Below are positions 29,265-38,615 of a DNA stretch of 56,033 bases, piece by piece. Numbering within the stretch: position 1 is the stretch's first letter; each line of letters begins with the position of its first letter. The notes beneath the pieces were generated by a model. The model ran no database searches, had not been told where the DNA came from, and saw only the letters and a program-made list of their open reading frames with translations. The position numbers and the translations under genes are program-made. Source of the DNA: an uncultured Pelagibacteraceae bacterium (lineage in GTDB: Bacteria; Pseudomonadota; Alphaproteobacteria; Pelagibacterales; Pelagibacteraceae); contig CACDTF010000006.1 of NCBI GenBank assembly GCA_902555665.1, positions 1 through 56,033 of the forward strand, given 5' to 3'.

Positions 29265-30368
29265 ATGGAAATAAAAAAAACATCACTAAATAAACTTCAT
29301 CAAAGTAACAAAGCTAAGTTTGTTGAATTCGCTGGTTATGAAATGCCAATTCAGTATAGCAAAGGCATTATTGAAGAACATAAATTCACAAGATCTAATT
29401 CTGGAATATTTGATGTATCTCATATGGGTCAATTATTTATATACGGCGATGAAAGTTTAACAGAAGAATTAGAAAAAATTTTTCCATTAGATTTAAAAAA
29501 TTTAAAACAAAACTGCTCTAAGTATAGTTTTTTAATGAATGAAGATGCTGGAATTTATGATGACTTAATTATCACTAAAATAGAGGAGGGGTATTTAATT
29601 ATCTTAAATGCTGCATGCAAAGATAAAGATTTTGAGATTTTATCTAATTTACTAGGTTCAAAATTTAAAATGAACTTAGATAACAATAGATCTTTAATAG
29701 CAATTCAAGGACCTAAGTCTGTTGAAATTTTAAACTCAATTATAAATGGGGTTGATCAACTAAGTTTTATGACAGGAAATTGGTTTGATTCTGATAATCA
29801 AAAATTATTTGTAACAAGATCAGGTTATACAGGGGAAGATGGGTTTGAAATTTCAATTTCTAACGATAAAGCAGAAAAATTCGTTGAAAATTTAATAGAA
29901 AAGGGAGCACAACTTATAGGACTTGGGGCAAGAGATACCTTGAGATTAGAAGCTGGATTATGTTTATATGGTCACGAATTAGATATTAATAAAACACCGG
30001 TTGAGGCAAACCTTAGATGGGCAATCTCAAAATCTAGATTATCTAATGGAGGTTTTATTGGATCAAAAAAAATTATGAACCAAATGCAAGATGGAGCAAG
30101 CAAAATTAGAGTAGGGATTAAGCCCGAAGGTAGACTGATTGCAAGAGAAAAAACAAAAATATTTGATGATACAGATAAACAAATTGGTGAGATAACTAGT
30201 GGAACGTTTGGACCAAGTGTAAACGGTCCTATAGCGATGGGTTATGTTGATAAAGAGTTTTCAAAGGTCGATACTAAAATTTTGCTTGAGGTAAGAGGAA
30301 AAAAACATCCGGCAAATGTTTGCGCATTACCATTTTATAAAAAAAATTATGTGAAAGGAGTAAATTAA
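29265..30368 (+). CDS. gcvT: Glycine cleavage system T protein (aminomethyltransferase)
   Basis: GcvT transfers the methylene group from the aminomethyl-lipoyl arm of GcvH to tetrahydrofolate and releases ammonia. The 367-residue protein has [49 protein letters not shown] and [13 protein letters not shown], all typical folate-binding segments. The start codon is embedded in the predicted OFF helix of the riboswitch. It overlaps gcvH by one base (TAATG). Confidence 0.97.
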   Translation: MEIKKTSLNKLHQSNKAKFVEFAGYEMPIQYSKGIIEEHKFTRSNSGIFDVSHMGQLFIYGDESLTEELEKIFPLDLKNLKQNCSKYSFLMNEDAGIYDDLIITKIEEGYLIILNAACKDKDFEILSNLLGSKFKMNLDNNRSLIAIQGPKSVEILNSIINGVDQLSFMTGNWFDSDNQKLFVTRSGYTGEDGFEISISNDKAEKFVENLIEKGAQLIGLGARDTLRLEAGLCLYGHELDINKTPVEANLRWAISKSRLSNGGFIGSKKIMNQMQDGASKIRVGIKPEGRLIAREKTKIFDDTDKQIGEITSGTFGPSVNGPIAMGYVDKEFSKVDTKILLEVRGKKHPANVCALPFYKKNYVKGVN

Positions 30369-30748
30369 TGAGTGAAGTAAAATTTTCTAAAGAACATGAG
30401 TGGATTACTTTGGAGGGAGATGTAGCCACAATAGGAATTACAAAACATGCAACAGAAATGCTTGGAGACATAGTTTTTGCAGAACTGCCTGAAAAAGGAT
30501 CTAATGTTGAAAAAGATGGTACTGCAGGAGTAGTAGAATCTACGAAAGCTGCTAGTGATGTTTATACTCCAGTAAGTGGTGAAGTGGTAGATACCAATCA
30601 GTCTATAGTGGATGATCCTGCCAAAATAAATGAGGACCCTGAAGGTGGTGCATGGTTTTTTAAATTGAAAATTAAAGACACATCTGAGCTAGATACTTTA
30701 ATGAACAAAGAAGAATACGATAAATTTGCAAAGGAGACATCAAGCTAA
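30368..30748 (+). CDS. gcvH: Glycine cleavage system H protein
   Basis: GcvH is the lipoyl carrier that shuttles the aminomethyl group between GcvP, GcvT and dihydrolipoamide dehydrogenase. The lipoylated lysine is K60 in [19 protein letters not shown]. The length of 126 residues is standard, with the hybrid motif at the expected place. It is coupled on both sides by TAATG junctions (30366-30370 and 30746-30750). Confidence 0.97.
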   Translation: MSEVKFSKEHEWITLEGDVATIGITKHATEMLGDIVFAELPEKGSNVEKDGTAGVVESTKAASDVYTPVSGEVVDTNQSIVDDPAKINEDPEGGAWFFKLKIKDTSELDTLMNKEEYDKFAKETSS

Positions 30749-33618
30749 TGTTACATAATTCACAAAAAGATTTTATTAGAAGACACATAGGTCCATCTGA
30801 AAAGGACCAAGAAAAAATGCTTAAAGATCTTAACTTTAAGTCACTAGATGAGTTTATTAATAGTACCATACCAGAAAAGATTCAGTTTAAAGGTGAATTA
30901 AATATCGGTGAACCAAATTCAGAATATGAAGCTTTAAGAAAATTAAAAGCAATTTCAAAAAAAAACCAAATTTACTCAAATTTTATAGGCATGGGTTATT
31001 ATGGAACCTACACACCATATGTAATTTTAAGAAATATATTAGAAAATCCTGGATGGTACACATCATACACACCTTATCAGCCTGAAGTAGCACAAGGTAG
31101 ATTAGAGATGCTATTAAACTTTCAACAAATGATTGTTGATTTTACAGGAATGGATATAGCAAACGCGTCTTTACTTGATGAAGGAACAGCAGCTGCCGAA
31201 GCTATGGGTTTAAGTCATAGACTTAATAAAAGTGATAGTAATTTAGTTTTTGTTTCAGAGAACTGCCACCCACAAACAATTGACGTTATTCAAACTAGAG
31301 CAGAGCCAATGGGTCTTAAAGTACTTGTTGGAAACGAGGATAAAGTTCTAGAGCAGTTAAAAGAAGATATTGTTTGCGGAGTTTTACAATATCCAGGAAC
31401 TTTAGGTGATATTAAAGATCCTAGTGAGGCTATAAGTAAAATTCATAAAAAAAATGGAAAAGCAATTTTAGTTTGTGATCTCCTTGCACTTTCTATGCTA
31501 AAAACACCAAGAGAGCTTGGAGCAGATATTGCAGTCGGTAGTTCCCAAAGATTTGGTATTCCAATGGGTTATGGAGGACCTCATGCAGCCTTTTTTGCAA
31601 CAAAAGATGAATACAAACGATCTATGCCAGGTAGAATTGTTGGGGTTTCAGTGGACAGGCATGGAAACCAGGCCTATAGATTGTCATTACAAACTAGAGA
31701 GCAACATATTAGAAGAGACAAAGCTACAAGTAATATTTGTACTGCTCAAGCCTTACTAGCGATTGTTTCAGCAGCATATGCCATTTATCACGGCCCTGAT
31801 GGAATTAAAAGTATTTCCGAAAGAGTATCTCAACTAGCAAAAAATTTTGCAGATAAAATAAAACAATCTGGATATGAATTATACTCAGATTATTTTTTTG
31901 ATACTGTAACTATTATAACCAAAGAAAAGACAGATCAGATTTTCAAAAATGCTTTAGACCAAAAAGTTAATATTAGAAAAGTAAATTCAGAGATGCTGGC
32001 TGTTTCTTTCGACGAAAGAAAAAATGTTTATAGAGTAAACCAACTACTAAAAATATTTAATGCTGCAGAGTCAATTAAAAAAGAGGATCCAACTGTTAGT
32101 TTACCAAATCTACCAAAAAATTTATTAAGAACTTCAAAATATTTAGAACACCCTGTTTTTAATTCATATCATTCAGAGACAGAAATGCTTAGATATCTTA
32201 AAAAATTAGAGGATAAGGATATAGCTCTTAATAGAACAATGATTGCTCTAGGTTCATGTACTATGAAATTAAATGCTACTGCAGAAATGATACCTATTTC
32301 GTGGAGAGAATTGGCTGAGCCCCACCCATTCGTACCTGTCGAACAGATGGAGGGATATAGAGAAATGTTCACAGATCTTAAAAATTGGTTAAGATCTATT
32401 ACTGGTTTTTCTGGTGTTTCACTTCAGCCAAATGCGGGAGCCCAAGGTGAGTATGCTGGCTTAATGGTAATAAGAAAGTATCATTTAGATAGAGGGGATG
32501 AAAATAGAAATATATGTTTAATTCCAAGCTCAGCACATGGAACTAATCCAGCAAGTGCACAGATGGTTGGAATGAAAGTTGTCGTTGTTGATTGTGACAA
32601 AGAAGGAAATGTTGATTTTGAGGATTTAAAGAAAAAAGCAGAATTGCATTCAGACAATCTTGGTGCATTAATGGTAACTTACCCATCAACCCATGGCGTA
32701 TTTGAGGAAAAAATTAAAGATATATGTGAAGTAATTCATGAACATGGTGGTCAAGTTTATATGGATGGAGCAAACCTAAACGCACTTGTTGGAGTTGCAA
32801 AACCAGGAAATTTTGGTCCTGATGTTTGTCATATAAATTTGCATAAAACATTTTGTATTCCACATGGTGGAGGAGGACCCGGAATGGGACCTATCGCATG
32901 TAAAAGACATTTACAAGTTTATCTGCCTAATCATCCAGTCGTAAAAGATTGTGGACCTGCAAGTGGAATAGGTGCCGTTTCAGCAGCTCCTTGGGGAAGC
33001 TCAAGTATTTTATCAATTTCTTGGATGTACATTAAGATGATGGGATCCGAAGGTGTAAAACTTGCAACACAAATTGCAATCCTAAATGCAAATTACATAG
33101 CAAATAGATTAAAAGACCATTACCCAATTCTTTATAAAGGTTCAAATGGTAATGTTGCTCATGAGTGTATTATTGATATTAGATCAATTAAAAGCGAAAC
33201 AGGTATTTCAGAAGAAGATATAGCTAAAAGATTAATTGATTATGGATTTCATGCGCCAACAATGTCATGGCCAGTTGCTGGAACAATGATGATTGAACCA
33301 ACAGAGAGTGAGAGTTTATCTGAACTGGATAGATTTTGTGACACATTGATTAGCATTAAAGAAGAAATAGATATGGTTAAGTCCGGTAAGTTTGACAAAG
33401 TAGATAACCCTATTAAAAATGCACCTCACACCGATATTGAATTAGCTTCAGATGAATGGAATCATAAATATTCAAGAGAGCAAGCTGCATATCCTGCAAA
33501 ATTCTTAAAAGCAAATAAATTTTGGCCTCCGGTTGCAAGAGTTGATAACGTGTATGGAGATAAAAATATTTTTTGTACTTGTCCAAGTATGGATGAGTTT
33601 AAAGAAGATGCAGCATAA
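30748..33618 (+). CDS. gcvP: Glycine dehydrogenase (decarboxylating), single-chain P protein
   Basis: GcvP is the PLP enzyme that decarboxylates glycine and loads the lipoyl arm of GcvH. The 956-residue chain combines both halves that are separate subunits in some bacteria. Features are the GMGYYGTYTP region, the N-half DEGTAAAEAM, and the C-half PLP lysine K700 in NLHKTFCIPHGGGGPGMGP. It is the last gene under the riboswitch. The gene for the L protein (lpd) is not in the window. Confidence 0.98.
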   Translation: MLHNSQKDFIRRHIGPSEKDQEKMLKDLNFKSLDEFINSTIPEKIQFKGELNIGEPNSEYEALRKLKAISKKNQIYSNFIGMGYYGTYTPYVILRNILENPGWYTSYTPYQPEVAQGRLEMLLNFQQMIVDFTGMDIANASLLDEGTAAAEAMGLSHRLNKSDSNLVFVSENCHPQTIDVIQTRAEPMGLKVLVGNEDKVLEQLKEDIVCGVLQYPGTLGDIKDPSEAISKIHKKNGKAILVCDLLALSMLKTPRELGADIAVGSSQRFGIPMGYGGPHAAFFATKDEYKRSMPGRIVGVSVDRHGNQAYRLSLQTREQHIRRDKATSNICTAQALLAIVSAAYAIYHGPDGIKSISERVSQLAKNFADKIKQSGYELYSDYFFDTVTIITKEKTDQIFKNALDQKVNIRKVNSEMLAVSFDERKNVYRVNQLLKIFNAAESIKKEDPTVSLPNLPKNLLRTSKYLEHPVFNSYHSETEMLRYLKKLEDKDIALNRTMIALGSCTMKLNATAEMIPISWRELAEPHPFVPVEQMEGYREMFTDLKNWLRSITGFSGVSLQPNAGAQGEYAGLMVIRKYHLDRGDENRNICLIPSSAHGTNPASAQMVGMKVVVVDCDKEGNVDFEDLKKKAELHSDNLGALMVTYPSTHGVFEEKIKDICEVIHEHGGQVYMDGANLNALVGVAKPGNFGPDVCHINLHKTFCIPHGGGGPGMGPIACKRHLQVYLPNHPVVKDCGPASGIGAVSAAPWGSSSILSISWMYIKMMGSEGVKLATQIAILNANYIANRLKDHYPILYKGSNGNVAHECIIDIRSIKSETGISEEDIAKRLIDYGFHAPTMSWPVAGTMMIEPTESESLSELDRFCDTLISIKEEIDMVKSGKFDKVDNPIKNAPHTDIELASDEWNHKYSREQAAYPAKFLKANKFWPPVARVDNVYGDKNIFCTCPSMDEFKEDAA

Positions 33619-33624
33619 TAATTA

Positions 33625-34863
33625 ATGAAAATTGCTGTCGTTGGGTCAGGTATTTCTGGACTAAGTGCTGCTTATTATTTATCTAAAAAACATCATGTAG
33701 ATCTTTTCGAAAGAGAAGACCATTTTGGTGGACATTCTCATACTATAGATTTGTTTTTTGATGAAAAAAAAGTATCAGTTGATATTGGCTTTATTGTTTT
33801 TAATTTTCAAACTTATCCAAATTTAATTAATTTTTTTAAGGAAAATGATATTCAAATTGAAAAAAGCAACATGTCTTTTTCAGTTTCAGTAGATAATACG
33901 AAATTTGAATATTGTGGAAAAGGATTGAGTGGGATTTTCTGCAATAAATCAAATCTATTTAACATTGATTTCTTAAAAATGTTTTTTGATATAATTAAAT
34001 TTTATAAAAAAAGTGATCAAGCAATCATATCCAATGACAAAATTACCTTAGGTGAATATTTAAAAATTAATAAATTATCCAAAACATTTGTTGATTATCA
34101 TATAATACCAATGGTATCTGCAATTTGGTCTATGCCTCCTTATGAAGCAAGCAAAATGCCAATTAGTTTTTTTCTTAGATTTTTTCAAAATCATGGTTTG
34201 TTTAAATTGAAAAATAGACCACAGTGGTACACAGTAACCAATAGAAGCAGAACCTATGTTAGTAAAATAATTTCACAATTAAGTGGGGAACATTATAAAA
34301 ATTATAAAGTTACAAAAATAAAAAGAAAAATGTCAGGACTAGATTTATATTACGGTGGAGAAAGTGAATTTTTTGATTACGACAAGGTTATTTTGGCAAC
34401 ACATGCTGATGAAGCCTTAGAGATAATCGAAAATCCAACTGAAGATGAGAGAAATATTCTTTCGAATTTTAGCTACAAAGAAAATATAGCTTACATACAT
34501 ACAGATCAGCGTGCCATGCCAAAAAATAAAAAGGCTTGGTCTTCTTGGAATTCATCAATAGATGACAAGATTTTAGAGAAAAATTCAATAACCTACTGGT
34601 TAAATTTATTGCAAAATTTAAAGTGTGATGAAAATATTTTCTTAACACTAAATCCATACTTCAATATTGATGAGAAAAAAATATTGAAAAAAGTAAAATT
34701 TACACATCCATATTACGATCAAAAAGCATTAGATGCTCAATCAGAGCTTATTAAAATACAAAATCAAAAAGATTTACTTTTTTGTGGCAGTTATTTTGGT
34801 TACGGATTTCATGAAGATGGAATAAAATCATCTCTTGAAATGCTGAAAAACCTTAATGATTAG
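33625..34863 (+). CDS. FAD-dependent oxidoreductase, COG2907 type
   Basis: The 412-residue flavoprotein has the N-terminal FAD-binding Rossmann motif VVGSGISGLSAAYYLSKK, the acidic end of strand two (LFEREDHFGGHSHTI), and a C-terminal FCGSYFGYGFHEDGI FAD segment. It belongs to the NAD/FAD-binding family that sits with DUF1365 and cyclopropane-synthase genes in many bacteria. There it is linked to modified membrane fatty acids. It opens the lipid-modification cluster and overlaps the DUF1365 gene by 8 bases. The exact reaction is unknown; a fatty-acyl desaturation or oxidation is plausible. Confidence 0.88.
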   Translation: MKIAVVGSGISGLSAAYYLSKKHHVDLFEREDHFGGHSHTIDLFFDEKKVSVDIGFIVFNFQTYPNLINFFKENDIQIEKSNMSFSVSVDNTKFEYCGKGLSGIFCNKSNLFNIDFLKMFFDIIKFYKKSDQAIISNDKITLGEYLKINKLSKTFVDYHIIPMVSAIWSMPPYEASKMPISFFLRFFQNHGLFKLKNRPQWYTVTNRSRTYVSKIISQLSGEHYKNYKVTKIKRKMSGLDLYYGGESEFFDYDKVILATHADEALEIIENPTEDERNILSNFSYKENIAYIHTDQRAMPKNKKAWSSWNSSIDDKILEKNSITYWLNLLQNLKCDENIFLTLNPYFNIDEKKILKKVKFTHPYYDQKALDAQSELIKIQNQKDLLFCGSYFGYGFHEDGIKSSLEMLKNLND

Positions 34864-35620
34864 TTCTTGTATATATAATGGAAACGTAATCCATAAGAGA
34901 TTTAAACCAAAAGAACATTTTTTTAAATATAAAGTATTTTCACTTTTCATTGATCTATCAGAGTTAAATGAGCTTAATAATAAATTAAAATTTTTTTCAT
35001 TAAATAAATTTAATCTTATTAGTTTTTACGAAAAAGATCATGGTGACCGTGATGGTTCATCTCTTTTTGAGTGGGTAAAAAAAAATCTAATTAGTAACGA
35101 AATCACAACAGACAATATAAAAGTTAAACTTTTATGCTATCCAAGAATATTTGGTTATGTTTTTAATCCACTAAGTATTTTTTTTGTATACGATAATAAT
35201 GATAATTTAATTTCTATATTATATGAGGTTAAAAATACATTTGGTGAGCAACACACATATGTTTTTAAAGTTGAGGGACAAAATAAATTAATTCAAAATA
35301 ATTGCTCAAAAAAATTTCATGTTTCACCATTCATTGAAATGGATTGTAATTATTTTTTTAGGATATTGAGTCCAGAGCAGAAGTTATCAGTTGTAATTGA
35401 TCAATATGATCAAGAAGGAAAAATTCTTTTTGCATCTCAAGATGGTGAAAGATCTGCTTTGACAAGTAAAAACTTAATGAATTCTTATCTTAAACACCCT
35501 TTAATGACATTTAAAATTATCTCTGCGATACATTTTGAAGCGTTTAAATTGTGGTTTAAAGGAATTAAACTAATTAAGAAAAAATTTAAAATTAAAAATA
35601 ATATAACAGTAGAAAATTAA
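34856..35620 (+). CDS. DUF1365 family protein
   Basis: The 254-residue protein matches the DUF1365 pattern: an N-terminal CIYNGNVIHKRFKPKEHFFKY, a central LLCYPRIFGYVFNPLSIFFVYD and YEVKNTFGEQHTYVF, and KKFHVSPFIEMDCNYFF. The family has no established enzymatic function. It nearly always lies between a COG2907 flavoprotein and a cyclopropane-synthase-like methyltransferase, as here. It shares a TAATG junction with the next gene. A role in lipid modification is inferred from context only. Confidence 0.9.
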   Translation: MISSCIYNGNVIHKRFKPKEHFFKYKVFSLFIDLSELNELNNKLKFFSLNKFNLISFYEKDHGDRDGSSLFEWVKKNLISNEITTDNIKVKLLCYPRIFGYVFNPLSIFFVYDNNDNLISILYEVKNTFGEQHTYVFKVEGQNKLIQNNCSKKFHVSPFIEMDCNYFFRILSPEQKLSVVIDQYDQEGKILFASQDGERSALTSKNLMNSYLKHPLMTFKIISAIHFEAFKLWFKGIKLIKKKFKIKNNITVEN

Positions 35621-36798
35621 TGTTTTTAAATAACACTGCAGATAAATTAGTTTTTAAATTTCTTAATAAAATAAATTATGGTTATCTAGAGCTTACTACA
35701 CATGACGGAAAAGTTTTAAAGTTTGGAAATCCAAATGAAAAATTGCATGCAAATATTTCAATTAAAAAACCAGATTTTAATTATAATTTAATTAGAGGTG
35801 GTAGTATTGGATTTGCTGAGGGCTACATGAGAGGTGAATTTGAAACTAATAACTTATCAAATTTAATCGAATTAACTGCAAGAAATATAGAAGTAATACA
35901 TAAATTCTCAGGCCTTCTTGATTTTCCAATAATTAATTTTGTAAAAAATAAAATTATTAAAAATACAAAAAGTAGAAGTAAAGAAAATATTGCTAGACAT
36001 TATGATCTAGGTAATGATTTTTTTTCTCTTTGGTTAGACGACACACTTACATACTCTAGCGCTATTTTTGATGATAAATCAAAAAATCTATCTGATGCTC
36101 AAAATAACAAATATCAAAAATTAATTGATCTAATTAAACCAACTAATGGTGACAAAATTTTAGAGATAGGATGTGGTTGGGGAGGTTTTGCCGAGTATCT
36201 AGGTAAAAAATACGATGTTAAACTAGACTGTATTACAATATCAAAAAAACAATTTGAATACGCAAAAGAAAGAATTTTTAATTGTGGTTTAAACGAAAAA
36301 GTAAATATTGAAATAAAAGATTACAGAGATATTAAAGGCAAATACAATTCAATTGCTTCTATAGAGATGATAGAGGCAGTTGGTCAAAATTATTTAGAGG
36401 GTTATTTTAAAACTATTAAAAATAACTTATCTGATGGTGGCAAAGCAGCTATTCAAGCAATTACTATAGATGATAGGTTATTTGATAGATATAAAAACAA
36501 GCAAGATTTTATTCAAAAATATATTTTTCCAGGTGGTTTTTTGCCAAATAAAAATAGCATTAATCGATACGTTTCTGACAACGGTTTAACTGTTAATTCA
36601 TATATTTCTTACGCTGATCATTATGCAAATACATTGGCTATATGGAGAAATGAGTTTTTAAAAAAATGGGATTTAATAAAAAATCAAGGTTTTGACTCAA
36701 CATTTAAAAGAATGTGGGAGTTTTACCTTTCTTATTGTGAGGCTGGATTTAAGTCAAAAAATATAGATCTAATTCAGTTTTCAATGCAAAATAAATAA
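35620..36798 (+). CDS. Cyclopropane-fatty-acyl-phospholipid synthase family methyltransferase
   Basis: This SAM-dependent enzyme acts on unsaturated acyl chains of membrane lipids, either closing a cyclopropane ring or adding a methyl group. The 392-residue protein has IARHYDLGNDFFSLWLDDTLTYSSAIF, the SAM motif ILEIGCGWGGFAEYLG, CITISKKQFEYAKER, SIEMIEAVGQ and FIQKYIFPGGFLP. The CFA fold is complete. In clusters with COG2907 and DUF1365 such enzymes may make methylated or furan fatty acids instead of cyclopropanes, so I leave the symbol open. Confidence 0.92.
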   Translation: MFLNNTADKLVFKFLNKINYGYLELTTHDGKVLKFGNPNEKLHANISIKKPDFNYNLIRGGSIGFAEGYMRGEFETNNLSNLIELTARNIEVIHKFSGLLDFPIINFVKNKIIKNTKSRSKENIARHYDLGNDFFSLWLDDTLTYSSAIFDDKSKNLSDAQNNKYQKLIDLIKPTNGDKILEIGCGWGGFAEYLGKKYDVKLDCITISKKQFEYAKERIFNCGLNEKVNIEIKDYRDIKGKYNSIASIEMIEAVGQNYLEGYFKTIKNNLSDGGKAAIQAITIDDRLFDRYKNKQDFIQKYIFPGGFLPNKNSINRYVSDNGLTVNSYISYADHYANTLAIWRNEFLKKWDLIKNQGFDSTFKRMWEFYLSYCEAGFKSKNIDLIQFSMQNK

Positions 36799-36814
36799 AA
36801 TAATGGAGATATTT

Positions 36815-37363
36815 ATGCGACATATAAAAATTATTAAGCCAATTTCGTTGATAATTTTATTATTCTTAACTACAAGTTGCTCGAATAATAGCGCTATGAA
36901 ACCAGAAGATTTTAAAAATAAAGAACCGAGATTAATCATTGAAGAATATTTATCTGGAAATGTTAAGGCTTGGGGTGTTCTACAAAATAGATCAGGAAAA
37001 GTTACAAGACAATTTTCTGCAGACTTAAATGGAACTTGGGATGGAAAGCAGCTAATTCTTAAAGAAAAATTTAATTGGGATGATGGTGAAGTTCAAGACC
37101 GAGAATGGAAAATAAATAAAATTGATGAAAACAATTATGAAGGGACAGCAGGTGATGTTGTTGGTAAAGCGAAAGGTTATTCTTATGGACCTGCATTTAA
37201 ATTTGAATATGTTTTATTAGTTCCAGTAAAAGGTAAAGAGATAAAAATCACTTTTGATGATTGGATTTTTAAACAAGATGATAGAGTTGCAATAAATAGA
37301 GCAACTATGACAAAATTTGGTTTTAAAGTAGCAGAATTAACAGTTGTATTTGTAAAAGATTAA
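36815..37363 (+). CDS. DUF3833 family probable lipoprotein
   Basis: This 182-residue protein begins with a hydrophobic segment and a cysteine (LIILLFLTTSC), an imperfect lipobox, so it is probably a lipoprotein facing the periplasm. The body has FSADLNGTWDGKQLILKEKFNWDDGEVQDREWKI and later DDWIFKQDDRVAINRATMTKFGFKVAELTVVF, the DUF3833 pattern of a lipocalin-like beta barrel. I chose ATG 36815 because GGAG lies six bases before it; an ATG at 36803 lacks this. DUF3833 often occurs with COG2907/DUF1365/CFA genes. It converges on the SDR gene with abutting stops. Confidence 0.82.
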   Translation: MRHIKIIKPISLIILLFLTTSCSNNSAMKPEDFKNKEPRLIIEEYLSGNVKAWGVLQNRSGKVTRQFSADLNGTWDGKQLILKEKFNWDDGEVQDREWKINKIDENNYEGTAGDVVGKAKGYSYGPAFKFEYVLLVPVKGKEIKITFDDWIFKQDDRVAINRATMTKFGFKVAELTVVFVKD

Positions 37364-38122
37364 CTATTTTTTTTGATATTTTGTGAGTTTTCCAACTAAT
37401 CCAAAATAAATTTTACTTGGTAAAAAACTAAGCAGCTTTAATGTTATTGTAAGTGATTTTGGAAAATGTATTTCAAATGTATTTTTGTTTACTAAACCTT
37501 CAAAAATTTGATCTGCAGCATACTCGGGTGTTTTTAAAAAAGGCATTTTAAAATCATTTTTATCTGTCATTGGAGTTTTAATAAAACCAGGAGACACTAA
37601 ACAAACACGTACATTGTGTCTTTTAAAATCAAAGTACAAACTTTCAGCCAAGTTATTTAATGCAGATTTTGATGGTCCATACCCAGTTGAATTAGGTAAT
37701 CCCCTATATCCCGCAATTGATGACACAATAGTTATTATTCCTTTTTTTTTATCTCTAAAGTATTGTTCAACAGCTTTAATACAATTAACTGTTCCAAAAA
37801 AATTTACCTTGAATACATCTTCCATTTGCTCGACATCTATTTCTTTCTCTTTTTTTGGATCCCATGTTCCTGTTGAAAAAAAACAAATATCTATATTTTC
37901 AAACTTGTTTTTAATTTCATTAAATACTTCTTTACACTTTTCTTTGTTAGTCACATCTAAAGGAAAACCTGAAATATTTTCATAAGAATTTGAAAGCTCA
38001 TTCAATAATTCAGATCGTCTTGCAGATATGGCAACATTCCATCCCATGGCTGCAAACTTAATTGCTAAAGCTTTACCAATGCCAGTACTTCCACCAGTAA
38101 TCCAAATAGTTTTTTTACTCAT
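37364..38122 (-). CDS. Short-chain dehydrogenase/reductase (SDR)
   Basis: The 252-residue NAD(P)-dependent oxidoreductase has the classical SDR motifs: TGGSTGIGKALA near residue 9, the catalytic serine in TIVSSIAGYRG and the YxxxK pair in YGPSKSALNNLAE. The two arginines of ISARRSE after strand two suggest NADPH preference. A hydrophobic C-terminal segment (SLTITLKLLSFLPSKIYFGLVG) could bring it to the membrane. It lies tail to tail with the DUF3833 gene and 8 bases from divergent tspO, so it is probably part of the lipid cluster. Substrate unknown. Confidence 0.88.
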   Translation of the reverse strand: MSKKTIWITGGSTGIGKALAIKFAAMGWNVAISARRSELLNELSNSYENISGFPLDVTNKEKCKEVFNEIKNKFENIDICFFSTGTWDPKKEKEIDVEQMEDVFKVNFFGTVNCIKAVEQYFRDKKKGIITIVSSIAGYRGLPNSTGYGPSKSALNNLAESLYFDFKRHNVRVCLVSPGFIKTPMTDKNDFKMPFLKTPEYAADQIFEGLVNKNTFEIHFPKSLTITLKLLSFLPSKIYFGLVGKLTKYQKK

Positions 38123-38130
38123 TTTTTGTT

Positions 38131-38613
38131 ATGTATATATTTAAAATGCTTAAAAACAAATTTTTAACATTTCTGTCGTTTCTTGCTATTACATTCTCTG
38201 CCTCATTGATTGGAGGTTTGTCTACAATTACATTTAAAGAACCTTGGTACTCACTATTAAATAAACCAACGTTTAATCCTCCAGATTGGATATTTGGTCC
38301 TGTCTGGACATCTCTTTATTTAATGATGACTTTCTCTATATGGCTTTATTGGCATACTAAAAGTAGAGAAATGAATACTGTTTATATTTACTTTATTCAT
38401 TTAATTTTCAATACAACTTGGAGTGTAGTTTTTTTTGTTTTTCATAATATGGTCTTGGCTTTAATAGTATTAATCATTCTAATAGCATTGATAATTAACC
38501 TAATTTTAAGGTTTAAACGCGTCAAGATGTTGAGTGCCTACCTAATGATTCCATATTTACTTTGGTGTAGCTTTGCACTAATTCTGAATACAAGCTTGAT
38601 TATATTAAATTAG
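38131..38613 (+). CDS. tspO: TspO/MBR family membrane protein
   Basis: TspO is a five-helix membrane protein that binds porphyrins and is tied to oxygen, light and oxidative-stress signalling in alphaproteobacteria. The 160-residue protein contains the hallmark PPDWIFGPVWTSLYLMM near residues 50-66 and five hydrophobic segments. An alternative start at 38146 would shorten it by five residues and cannot be excluded. It ends 2 bases before the next flavoprotein gene. Its place beside the lipid cluster suggests a common photo-oxidative role. Confidence 0.9.
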   Translation: MYIFKMLKNKFLTFLSFLAITFSASLIGGLSTITFKEPWYSLLNKPTFNPPDWIFGPVWTSLYLMMTFSIWLYWHTKSREMNTVYIYFIHLIFNTTWSVVFFVFHNMVLALIVLIILIALIINLILRFKRVKMLSAYLMIPYLLWCSFALILNTSLIILN

Positions 38614-38615
38614 AT

